From NCBI GenBank assembly GCA_022648325.1, contig JALCMG010000002.1, positions 156,449 to 220,448 of the forward strand: a stretch of 64,000 bases of DNA. Direction: 5' to 3'. The DNA is from Olsenella sp. (GTDB lineage Bacteria; Actinomycetota; Coriobacteriia; Coriobacteriales; Atopobiaceae). This document shows, one piece after another, positions 54,365-62,364 of this stretch; the stretch's first letter is position 1; each line of letters begins with the position of its first letter. Made by a program: the position numbers and the translations under genes. The notes below the pieces were generated by a model. The model had not been told where the DNA came from and made no database searches. It worked only from the letters and a program-made list of their open reading frames with translations.

Positions 54365-56239
54365 CTACGCGGCCTCCTCGAACTGCGACTGGTACAGCTG
54401 CGCGTAGAAGCCGCCCGCCGCGAGGAGCTCCTCGTGGGTGCCCTTCTCGACGATGTCGCCGTCGCGCAGCACCAGGATGGTGTCCGCGTTCTTGATGGTC
54501 GACAGCCTGTGGGCAATCACGAAGCTCGTGCGCCCGGCCATGAGCTTGTCCATGGCGCGCTGGATGCGCCACTCGGTGCGCGTGTCCACGTTCGAGGTCG
54601 CCTCGTCCAGGATGAGAATCGGCCTGTCGGCGAGAACCGCGCGGGCAATGGTGAGCAGCTGGCGCTGGCCCTGGGAGATGTTCGTCGCGCCCTCGTCAAG
54701 CTCGAAGTCGTAGCCACCGGGGAGGGTCTTGATGAAGTGCTCGCAGTGCGCGTAGCGCGCGGCCGCCTCCACCTCCTCGTCCGTTGCGTCAAGGCGCCCA
54801 AAGCGGATGTTCTCGCAGATGGTGCCCTTGAAGAGCCACGCGTCCTGCAGGACCATCGAGAAGTTCTGGCGCAGGTCCTCTCGCCCAACGTTGCGCACGT
54901 CGTGACCGTCCACGGCAAGCGAGCCCGAGTTCACGTCGTAGAAGCGCAGCAGGAGCTTCATGAGCGTGGTCTTGCCGGCGCCGGTGGGGCCGACGATGGC
55001 AACCGTGCGGCCAGGCTCAACGTTGGCCGTGAAGTCGTGGATGATCGTCTGGCCGGGCAGGTACCCAAACGAGACGTGATCGAAGTCCACGGCGCCAGTG
55101 GCGTGGCCGATGGCCTCGACGGGCTTGCCCGTGGCGGGGTCGAGGGCGGCGGTCTCTTCCTCCTCGGGCGCCTCGAGGAACTCGAAGACGCGCTCGGCGC
55201 ATGCCGCCATCTGCTGGAGCACGTTGGATACGGTGGCCAGCTGCGTGATGGGCTGCGTGAAGTTCTTGACGTACTGGATGAAGGACTGGATGTCGCCCGG
55301 CTGGATGGCGCCCGTCACGGCAAGCCCCGCGCCAACCACCACGACGCCCACGTAGCCCATGTTGCCCACGAGGCTCATGAGCGGCTGCATGAGGCCCGAG
55401 AGGAACTGGCTCTTCCACGCGCTCTCGTAGAGCAGGTCGTTCTCGCGCTCGAAGCCCTCCACGGCACGCTCGCCGCGGTTGAAGGCCTGGATCACCACCT
55501 GGCCGGAGAAGTCCTCCTCAACGCGGCCGTTCACGGCGCCGAGCTGCTCCTGCTGCAGGCGGAAGTACTTCTGCGACCTCTTGATGAGGACGCTCAGGAT
55601 GAGTGCGGACACCGGCAGCGTCACAAAGGTCACGCCCGCGAGCGGCACCGAGATGGTGAGCATCATGACGGCCACGCCCACCACCTGCGTGATCGAGGTC
55701 ACCAGCTGGATGAGGCCCTGGTTGAGCGACTGGCTCAGGGTGTCGACGTCGTTGGTCATGCGCGAGAGCACGTCGCCCTTCGAGAGCGCCTTGCCGTCAA
55801 AGTACGAGAGTGGCACCTTCGAGATCTTGTCGGCGATCTCCCCGCGCATCCGGTAGACGACCTTCTGTGTGACGCCCGTCATGATCCAGCTCTGGATGCC
55901 AGTTGCCGCGGCGCTTGCCAGGTAGATGACGAGAAGGGTCACCAGGATCTTCTCGATGAGGCCAAAGTCGATGCTGCCCGTGCCGGCCGCCGCAGCCTGG
56001 ACGCCTCGTATGACCTCGGTGGTTGCGTTGCCCAGGATCTTTGGCCCCACCACCGAGAAGACCACCGACGCCATGGCGAGAATAACCGCCGCCACGAGGC
56101 CCACGCGGTATGGCCCCATGTAGTGGAGGAGCTTGCGTATGGTGCCCTTGAAGTCCTTGGCCTTCTCGCCCGGCGCCATGCGGCTGCCCGGCCCGTGCGG
56201 ACGTGACGTCTGCCTTGGCTGCTGCGTTCTCTCAGCCAT
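54365..56239 (-). CDS. ABC exporter half-transporter, canonical-site ATPase
   Basis: Membrane-spanning exporter subunit of 624 residues: a basic N-terminal extension, six helices and a nucleotide-binding domain. Walker A is GPTGAGKTT, Walker B is ILILDEATSNVD with the catalytic Glu, the switch His is in IAHRLSTIKNAD. Its signature is the altered ISQGQRQL instead of LSGGQ. Paired with the other half-transporter upstream it should form a heterodimer with one active and one degenerate site, as in BmrCD, LmrCD or TM287/288. Two bases separate it from that gene. Likely multidrug or lipid export. Confidence 0.93.
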   Translation of the reverse strand: MAERTQQPRQTSRPHGPGSRMAPGEKAKDFKGTIRKLLHYMGPYRVGLVAAVILAMASVVFSVVGPKILGNATTEVIRGVQAAAAGTGSIDFGLIEKILVTLLVIYLASAAATGIQSWIMTGVTQKVVYRMRGEIADKISKVPLSYFDGKALSKGDVLSRMTNDVDTLSQSLNQGLIQLVTSITQVVGVAVMMLTISVPLAGVTFVTLPVSALILSVLIKRSQKYFRLQQEQLGAVNGRVEEDFSGQVVIQAFNRGERAVEGFERENDLLYESAWKSQFLSGLMQPLMSLVGNMGYVGVVVVGAGLAVTGAIQPGDIQSFIQYVKNFTQPITQLATVSNVLQQMAACAERVFEFLEAPEEEETAALDPATGKPVEAIGHATGAVDFDHVSFGYLPGQTIIHDFTANVEPGRTVAIVGPTGAGKTTLMKLLLRFYDVNSGSLAVDGHDVRNVGREDLRQNFSMVLQDAWLFKGTICENIRFGRLDATDEEVEAAARYAHCEHFIKTLPGGYDFELDEGATNISQGQRQLLTIARAVLADRPILILDEATSNVDTRTEWRIQRAMDKLMAGRTSFVIAHRLSTIKNADTILVLRDGDIVEKGTHEELLAAGGFYAQLYQSQFEEAA

Positions 56240-56241
56240 TG

Positions 56242-57996
56242 TTACTCACCCTCCTCAAGGCCAAGCTCCTTGGCGCTGAGCTGGCTCTTTGCAATCTCTA
56301 GGTACTCGGGGCAGTTGCGCAGGAGCTCCTCGTGCGTGCCCTGCCCCACCACGTGCCCGTCGTCGAGCACGATGATCTGGTCCGCGCCCATCACGGTGGC
56401 GATGCGCTGCGCCACCACCAGGACTGCCGTGTCCGCCTGCTCGCGGGCAAGCGCCTGGCGCAGCCGCGCGTCGGTGGCGTAGTCGAGCGCCGAGAAGGAG
56501 TCGTCGAGCACCAGGACCTCGGGGTGCGTGGCAAGCGCGCGGGCTATGGCCAGGCGCTGGCGCTGGCCACCCGAGACGTTGGTTCCACCCTGCGCGATCG
56601 TCGTGTCGAGGCCGTCTTCCTTCTGGGCAACGAGCTCCGTGGCCTGGGCCACGTCTATGGCGTGGAGAAGGTTCTTCTCGTCTGCGTCGTCCGTCCCAAA
56701 GGAGACGTTCGAGCCGATGGTGCCCGAGAAGAGGAATCCCTGCTGGGGCACGTACCCCACGCGCGAACGAAGGTCGGCGAGCGACATCTGGCGCGTGTCC
56801 ACGCCATCGAGCGTGATGGTGCCCGACGTGGGGTCGTACAGGCGCGGAACGAGCTGCACGAGCGTGGACTTGCCCGAACCCGTGGAGCCCACGATGGCGG
56901 TCACCTTGCCGGGCGTGGTGGAGAAGCTCACGTCGCTCACGACGTCGCCCTCTGCGTCCGGGTAGTGGAAGCTCACGTGGTCAAGGACCAGGCGACCGCG
57001 CGGGGCGTCCGCTGCCGGCGCAACGGGGTTCTCGGGCTCGCGCACGGCAGGCTCCACGGAGAGAACCTCCTCGACGCGGCCGACCGAGACCTCTGCGCGC
57101 GGAAGGATGACGGCGACCATCGAGACGATGAGGAAGCTCATCACGATCATCATCGCGTAGCTGATGAACGCCATCATGTCGCCCGCCTGCATAGCGCCGG
57201 CGGCCACCCCGTGCGAGCCAAACCACACGATAGCGACGGTCGCCACGTTCATCACGAGCATCATGAGCGGCATCATGAGCGTCATGGCGCGGTTCACGAA
57301 GAGCTGCGCGTCGCGGAGGTCGCCGGACGCGTCGTCGAAGCGCGAGAGCTCGTGGCCCTGCCGGCCAAAGGCGCGGATGGTCATGATGCCGTCGAGCATC
57401 TCTCGCGCAAGGAGGTTCACGCGGTCAACGAGCGACTGCATGACCTTGAAGCGCGGCATGGTGAGCGTGAAGAGCACCACCACAATGCCCAGCACGGCGA
57501 GAAGCGCCACGCCAACGATCCAGGTGAGGCCACCGCCCATCGTCATGACCTGGACCACGGCAACCACGCCCATGACCGGCGCAAACATTACCATGCGCAG
57601 CATTATCACGATCATGTTCTGGATCTGCTGCACGTCGTTGGTGCAGCGGGTGATGAGCGACGACTGCGAGAAGCGGTTGACCTCCGCAGGCGAGAGGGAC
57701 ATCACCTTGGAAAAGACGTCTTTGCGCAGGTCGCGCGCCACGGCCGCCGCCACGCGCGAGGCGATGAGCCCCGAGAGCACGGCCGCCGCGAGCGACCCCA
57801 CGCAGAAGCCAAACATCACAAGCGCCATGTGACCAAGGTAGGCGGAATTTCCCGCCTCGGCACCAACCACTCCCACGTTTACGATGTCGGACATGTAGCG
57901 TGGCAACGAAAGCTCGCAGAGCGCCTGGACGAGAAGGAACGCGAACACCGCCACGACCTCCCCCACGTGCCCGCGAAGAAGCTTAACGAGCCTCAT
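56242..57996 (-). CDS. ABC exporter half-transporter, degenerate-site ATPase
   Basis: Exporter subunit of about 584 residues: six helices then an NBD. Walker A is GSTGSGKST, signature VSGGQRQRLAIARAL, but Walker B reads VLVLDDSFSALD, with Asp replacing the catalytic Glu, and the switch position is Gln in VVAQRIATVM instead of His. These losses mark the non-hydrolysing site of heterodimeric exporters. ATG 57996 has GAGAGG nine bases upstream; ATG 58005 directly abuts that SD and is less likely. The gene overlaps the end of the marR-type gene, so all three are cotranscribed. Confidence 0.93.
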   Translation of the reverse strand: MRLVKLLRGHVGEVVAVFAFLLVQALCELSLPRYMSDIVNVGVVGAEAGNSAYLGHMALVMFGFCVGSLAAAVLSGLIASRVAAAVARDLRKDVFSKVMSLSPAEVNRFSQSSLITRCTNDVQQIQNMIVIMLRMVMFAPVMGVVAVVQVMTMGGGLTWIVGVALLAVLGIVVVLFTLTMPRFKVMQSLVDRVNLLAREMLDGIMTIRAFGRQGHELSRFDDASGDLRDAQLFVNRAMTLMMPLMMLVMNVATVAIVWFGSHGVAAGAMQAGDMMAFISYAMMIVMSFLIVSMVAVILPRAEVSVGRVEEVLSVEPAVREPENPVAPAADAPRGRLVLDHVSFHYPDAEGDVVSDVSFSTTPGKVTAIVGSTGSGKSTLVQLVPRLYDPTSGTITLDGVDTRQMSLADLRSRVGYVPQQGFLFSGTIGSNVSFGTDDADEKNLLHAIDVAQATELVAQKEDGLDTTIAQGGTNVSGGQRQRLAIARALATHPEVLVLDDSFSALDYATDARLRQALAREQADTAVLVVAQRIATVMGADQIIVLDDGHVVGQGTHEELLRNCPEYLEIAKSQLSAKELGLEEGE

Positions 57997-58489
57997 TCGA
58001 ACCATCCTCTCCCCGAGCGCACCCGTCCTGTGGGTGCCCGGCTTCGTGCGGGCGTTCCGCTACGATCCTCGCGAGCCGAGCGAAGATGCGCACGACCTCC
58101 CGCGCGTCATCCTCCCCCAGCTCGCGCAGCACGCCCGCCACGTAGTTGTTGATCCCTTCGATGCGCTGCGCGACCTCAGCCGAGCCCTTCTCGGTGAGCG
58201 TCACGTTCACGCTGCGCCGGTCACGCGCGCTTGCCTTGCGCTCCACCAGACCTCGGCCCTCGAGCTGGTCGATCGTCTTGGTAATGCGCGCGGTCGAGAC
58301 CCTGCACGCGCGCGCCAGCGCGGTTGGCGTCATCCCCTCCGGATGGTGATGGAGCGCGTGCAATGCGTTTATCTCGCCCCGCATCTCCATGTCCTTGGAG
58401 TGCGACCCCCGACCGCCCCGAATGCCATGAAGCGAGGCCATGAGCTGTTTGGCCAACTCGTCCCAATCCGTCTCGCCCTGGTTTGCCAT
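57983..58489 (-). CDS. MarR family transcriptional regulator
   Basis: A 168-residue winged-helix regulator. The helix-turn-helix covers about residues 37-100 (MRGEINALHALHHHPEGMTP, then TALARACRVSTARITKTIDQ), and the wing is VERKASARDRRSVNVTLTEKG, the DRR motif of MarR proteins. RBS GAGAGGAGC precedes ATG 58489. It is first in an operon with the heterodimeric ABC exporter, the usual layout for self-regulated drug-efflux modules. Two identical 16-base dyads lie directly upstream. Ligand unknown. Confidence 0.93.
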   Translation of the reverse strand: MANQGETDWDELAKQLMASLHGIRGGRGSHSKDMEMRGEINALHALHHHPEGMTPTALARACRVSTARITKTIDQLEGRGLVERKASARDRRSVNVTLTEKGSAEVAQRIEGINNYVAGVLRELGEDDAREVVRIFARLARIVAERPHEAGHPQDGCARGEDGSNEAR

Positions 58490-58511
58490 GGCTGCTCCTC
58501 TCAGAAATTGT

Positions 58512-58620
58512 CTAATGCCATTAACTAGTTGACATGCTACCCCTCATAGCGTTGGTAGCTAATGCCATTAACTAAATTGCGAGACTCTCCACGTTGCTTA
58601 CATTTACTAATGGTGTTAGC
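58512..58620. promoter_or_regulatory. Three MarR operator-like sites
   Basis: CTAATGCCATTAACTA occurs exactly at 58512-58527 and 58559-58574; each contains the dyad TAATG-C-CATTA. A third, 12/15 matching site lies in reverse at 58606-58620 and overlaps the stop codon of the MFS gene. The two exact copies bracket the probable promoter of the marR-ABC operon, fitting autorepression. Confidence 0.7.
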
Positions 58621-59908
58621 AATCCCTGGAGGAGGGGCTTTTTATGGCGGCTTCGTGGGCGGGGTTCTGCTCGCCGTTGCGTGCAAGCAGGAGAAACGCC
58701 AGCGCAAGGGCAGCGACTATCGCCGACGCCGCGAAGAGCGTACCCTGCACGCCGAGCACGTTTGCCACCAGCGGTGCCACGAGCAGCGGCAGGGTACCCG
58801 CGCTGTTGGTTCCCGCGTTCATGACCGCGGTCACCCGGCCAACGTAGGAGATGTCGCAGCTTCGCTGGAGGATGGTATCCTTCACGGGGCGCATGGCGCC
58901 AAAGCCCAGGCCGGTCACGAGCTGTCCCAATATGGCCACGCCGACGTTTGCCGTGCCCACGTAGATCATCGAGCCCACACCGGTCACGAGGAGCAGCGCG
59001 GAGAGGGTGCCCAGCGTAAGGCGCTTTGTCGAGACCCGCAGCACGAGGAGCGAACCCGCAGTGGCGCCAACGCCGGCGCAGGCAGATAGCCAGCCCATCC
59101 AGTCGCCGCCAACGCACAGCACGTCGCGGTAGAAGAGCGACTCCAGCGAGTCGAAGGCGCCATAGGCGAAGAAGCCCAGGAAGTAGATGAGGAAGAGCGT
59201 ACGCAGGGTCCCGTGCGAGAAGGTCACGCGAAAGCCCTCGGCAAGCTGGTGCCAGAAGCCCTCGCTGGCGGCGGGTTTCTCGCCCTGCGAGTTGCCCTTG
59301 TGCTGCTCGCCAATGGCATCCGGCGCCTCCGGCGTCGCCCAGACCAGGGCCGCGGCGAGAAGCGACGCCACGGGGATCGTGGCAAAGCAGGCCTGGTTGG
59401 TCGAGAGCGCCGTGACGGCCCCGCCGATGAGCGGCCCCACGATTACGGCAACCGAGACAGAGGTACCGCAGAGGCTGTTCATGCGCTTGAGCTCGCGCGG
59501 GCGGTCGGTGAGGAAGCGCGGGTAGGCGCTCACGGTGGTGCCACAGAAGCCGTCCGCGAGGCCCTCGAGTGTCGAGACCACAGCAAGCATGGGATAGCTC
59601 AGAGGCGAGAGCAGGGCAAAGAGGCCGATAAGCGCAAAGCCCGCGAGCGAGGCCGCGAGGGTGAGGCGCGGGCCGATGCGGTCTGTGACCACGCCCGCAA
59701 GAGCACCACCCACCACCAGGGCAACATTGAGCACGATAATCAGGGCCGAGACCACAAAGGCGTCGGCACCGAGCTGGTAGGTAGCGCAGCCGATAAGACC
59801 CACAAAGTACGTAGCGGTGAAGCACACGACGAGCAGGAAGTTTGCAAGGACAAGACGACGCGTGGGCGTCGAGAGGGGGTGCCGCAGAAGGCTCAAAAAG
59901 GAAGGCAT
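58616..59908 (-). CDS. MFS transporter
   Basis: Major facilitator protein of 430 residues with twelve helices. MFS features: GALAGVVTDRIGPRLTL (loop 2-3 motif G..aDriG), LEGLADGFCGTTVSAYPRFL, a long central loop after helix 6 rich in charged residues, and FGAMRPVKDTILQRSC in the second half. It resembles putative drug or metabolite exporters. ATG 59908 is chosen with CGGAGA seven bases upstream; a longer frame to 60073 is unconserved. Its 3' end carries one of the MarR-like sites, and the MarR-ABC operon lies immediately downstream, so coordination is conceivable. Confidence 0.88.
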   Translation of the reverse strand: MPSFLSLLRHPLSTPTRRLVLANFLLVVCFTATYFVGLIGCATYQLGADAFVVSALIIVLNVALVVGGALAGVVTDRIGPRLTLAASLAGFALIGLFALLSPLSYPMLAVVSTLEGLADGFCGTTVSAYPRFLTDRPRELKRMNSLCGTSVSVAVIVGPLIGGAVTALSTNQACFATIPVASLLAAALVWATPEAPDAIGEQHKGNSQGEKPAASEGFWHQLAEGFRVTFSHGTLRTLFLIYFLGFFAYGAFDSLESLFYRDVLCVGGDWMGWLSACAGVGATAGSLLVLRVSTKRLTLGTLSALLLVTGVGSMIYVGTANVGVAILGQLVTGLGFGAMRPVKDTILQRSCDISYVGRVTAVMNAGTNSAGTLPLLVAPLVANVLGVQGTLFAASAIVAALALAFLLLARNGEQNPAHEAAIKSPSSRDC

Positions 59909-60164
59909 GATGTTCTCCGAGAGATATGGCAATGGGAAGGACGTTGCCCCGTCACAGGGGCGGACGATGCGTCGCTTACTTAGCGAGCAGCCCTCCAGCG
60001 ATCCCAGCCATAAAATGCCTCCTCGGTCGAACAATGCTGCGACGATACTACGCGCACGCGGGGCGCAGCGCAAGGGCGGTTTTGGGGTATTGTCGTCACA
60101 TAATTGTAGGGATAGATGTTTTCAAATGCAGAATGATAGGTAGCCGTACTCATCTCCCCGGTTA

Positions 60165-60975
60165 TTAGCCCTCCGCGTAGATTCCCACGAGCGCCTGAAG
60201 CACGTCGACCATGGTCTCGAGCTCGCGTACCGGAACGAACTCGGTCACGCCATGCGCGTTGTGGTAGCAGGCCGAGAGGTTCGGGCACGGCAGACCGCGG
60301 AACGAGAGCTGCGCCCCGTCGGTACCCCCGCGCATGGGGACGGTGCGCATGGTCACGCCGCAGGCAGCATACGCCCGGCGCGCCGACTCGATGAGGTGCG
60401 CATTCTCTGGGCGCGTGATGACCTCCGCCATGTTGCGATACTGGTCGCAGATGTCGATGGAAAGGACTGGCTGGCCGACTTGCGCGGACGGGCGCAGGGC
60501 GTACGCGGCGTTCACCTGGTCCACGGCCGAGCGGAGCAGGGCCTTTCTCGCCTCGAAGCGGGTGCGGTCGTGGTCGCGAATGATGTAGTCCGCGCGGGCG
60601 TCCTCGCAGTCTCCCTCGATGCGTTCCAGGTAGAAGAAGCCCTCGCGGCCCTGCGTGAACTCCGGGCGGTCCTGGGGCGGGATGAGCTGGTGCACGCGGA
60701 GAAGCGCCTTCGAGGCGTTCACCATCACGTCCTTCGCGGTGCCGGTGTGCACCGAGTGCCGTTGGCCTGGATGATGGCCTCGGCGGCCTTGTCGTCTCCG
60801 CCGAGAAGAGACGTGCCGTCGGTGGTCACGAGGTCCTCGCCGACGAGGTCCTTTAGCTCCGGGCTTGAGGCGGGGTCGAGGGAACCGCCGCGGCCGTGCG
60901 CGGGTCCGATTGGGAGGGGACCTCGCAGTACCTCACGAACCTCTCAAGCACGTCACTTGTCGCCTTGCTCGCCAA
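60165..60975 (-). pseudogene. pepT: Peptidase T remnant with internal deletions and frameshifts
   Basis: Peptidase T is a zinc tripeptidase of about 410 residues. Here only three pieces remain, in three frames. From TTG 60975: SDVLERFVRYCEVPSQSDP then VPSTPPQ, ending at a TAA (60855-60853). A middle piece in another frame reads ELKDLVGEDLVTTDGTSLLG then GDDKAAEAIIQAN. A third frame from about 60758 reads HSVHTGTAKDVMVNASKALL and runs correctly to the C-terminus including MRGGTDGAQLSF. About 85 residues with the first zinc His and about 75 residues with the DEE catalytic motif are missing. The gene cannot make active enzyme. Confidence 0.85.
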
Positions 60976-61195
60976 GCGATGGCACCTCTCCCCTATCGTC
61001 CTTACAAGCCGACGGCTTGCCCTTTACAGATGACCACCCTAGCGCATTATGCACAGGCGGCGCGTGCGGAGGACGCGACGCCGGCTGGCCCTTCGCGGCG
61101 CGTGGTGCCGACGCTCTTCTCGCGGTTCTTCTCCCAGCGGCTTTGCCCCCAGCGGCAGGTCTGCCAGCGGTGGATCTCCCCAGCGGTTCTGCAGA
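60976..61195. other. Non-coding stretch with 15-bp tandem repeats
   Basis: Upstream of the pepT remnant. Four units of CCAGCGG (61134, 61149, 61164, 61180) occur at steps of 15, 15 and 16 bases with divergent filler. No gene with an SD was found. Confidence 0.5.
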
Positions 61196-61299
61196 TTTCG
61201 ATCGTTTAAGCCCGGCTAACCGATCGGAAAATGCGGGGAAGCCCCAAACCTGAGAATTCCGATCGTTTAGACACTCCTAACCGATCGGAAAATGCAGGG
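61196..61299 (+). repeat. Two tandem copies of a 42-bp dyad repeat
   Basis: Copy 2: TTCCGATCGTTTAG (61257-61270), 6-base loop, CTAACCGATCGGAA (61277-61290), then AATGCAGG; arms pair at 13 of 14. Copy 1 (61196-61237) has the same layout with 11 of 14 pairs. The repeat period is 61 bases. A third copy is at 24908-24949. Confidence 0.8.
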
Positions 61300-61420
61300 T
61301 TGTAGCAGGCCCGTCGCCAGGGCAGGCCCGTATCCAGGGCAGCCCCGGTGCCACCCCCATTCAAAATGCCCCCTCGTCCGTAGGAATTTGTGAAACCGCC
61401 GAGAAACCCCTCCATCACCC

Positions 61421-61489
61421 TTGCCTTCTATTTCCTACAAACTAGTATGAATTAGGTTGCAAGGGGTACCCTGCGATTAGGTCGCGAGG
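61421..61489 (+). promoter_or_regulatory. Candidate suf promoter with 14-bp direct repeat operator
   Basis: TTGCCT (61421-61426), 16-base spacer, TAGTAT (61443-61448). Immediately downstream ATTAGGTTGCAAGG (61451-61464) and ATTAGGTCGCGAGG (61476-61489) match at 12 of 14, 25 bases apart. The first overlaps the expected start site, a repressor-like position. Confidence 0.45.
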
Positions 61490-61593
61490 CACACCCCCAA
61501 GACCACAAGCGCCCGCCGGCCGCCGGCCCGCGCAGAGAGAGGAAACCTGCGCCGGCGGCAGTGCCGCAAGCGCATTCGAGCTAGGAGAACAGC

Positions 61594-62364
61594 ATGGCAG
61601 ACACGCTTCTCGACGTGAGCGGCATCTCCGCAGGCACGGAGGACAAGCCCATCCTCCACGACGTCAACCTCAAGGTTGGCGCAGGCGAGACCCACGTCCT
61701 CATGGGCCCCAACGGCGCCGGCAAGTCGACGCTCGGCCACGTGATCATGGGCGACCCCACCTACAAGGTCACCTCCGGCACCATCACCTTCGACGGCCAG
61801 GACATCACCGAGCTCTCGCCCGACAAGCGCTCGCTCGCGGGCATCTTCCTGTCCTACCAGGCCCCCGTCGAGGTCCCCGGTGTGCCCCTATACAGCTTCC
61901 TCCGTTCCATCTCGCAGATGCGCCCCGAACTCAAGTGCACCGCGCGCGAGTTCCGTCGCCGCGTGGGCGCCATCGCCGACGAGCTCAACCTCGACCAGAG
62001 CTTCCTCATGCGTGAGCTCAACGTTGGCTTCTCCGGCGGCGAGAAGAAGAAGATCGAGATGCTCCAGCTCCTTCTCCTCCAGCCCAAGCTTGCCATCCTG
62101 GACGAGACGGACTCCGGCCTCGACGTCGACGCCCTGGCCACCGTCTCCCACGGCATCCAGCGCTACCGCGAGACCGTTGGCGGCGCGCTCATCATGATTA
62201 CGCACAACACGCGCATCCTCGAGCGCCTCGCCGTCGACCGCACGCACGTGATGGTCAAGGGGCACCTCGTCGCCGAGGGCCCCGCAAGCCTCATCGATGA
62301 CATCGACAAGAACGGCTTCGAGCGCTTCGAGAGCCAGGCCGCGAGCGAGGGTGATGCAAGGTGA
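61594..62364 (+). CDS. sufC: Fe-S cluster assembly ATPase SufC
   Basis: ABC-type ATPase of the SUF iron-sulfur assembly complex, 256 residues. Walker A is MGPNGAGKSTLGHVIMG, signature ELNVGFSGGEKKKIEMLQLL, Walker B AILDETDSGLDVDAL, all exactly the SufC versions. AGGAGA precedes the ATG. It is first of sufC-sufB-sufD and its stop overlaps the sufB GTG start. No sufR or Rrf2 gene lies upstream; sufS and sufU are presumably beyond the right edge. SufBC2D acts as the scaffold that builds Fe-S clusters, important for the many Fe-S enzymes encoded here. Confidence 0.96.
   Translation: MADTLLDVSGISAGTEDKPILHDVNLKVGAGETHVLMGPNGAGKSTLGHVIMGDPTYKVTSGTITFDGQDITELSPDKRSLAGIFLSYQAPVEVPGVPLYSFLRSISQMRPELKCTAREFRRRVGAIADELNLDQSFLMRELNVGFSGGEKKKIEMLQLLLLQPKLAILDETDSGLDVDALATVSHGIQRYRETVGGALIMITHNTRILERLAVDRTHVMVKGHLVAEGPASLIDDIDKNGFERFESQAASEGDAR

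Noticed and set aside
54434..58152. Two frames of about 600 codons on the plus strand
   Set aside because: Antisense to the two ABC exporter genes, low-complexity composition.
61134..61299. A CRISPR-like array from the CCAGCGG and dyad repeats
   Set aside because: Repeat units are too short or too few, and spacing contains no spacer-like unique segments of constant length.
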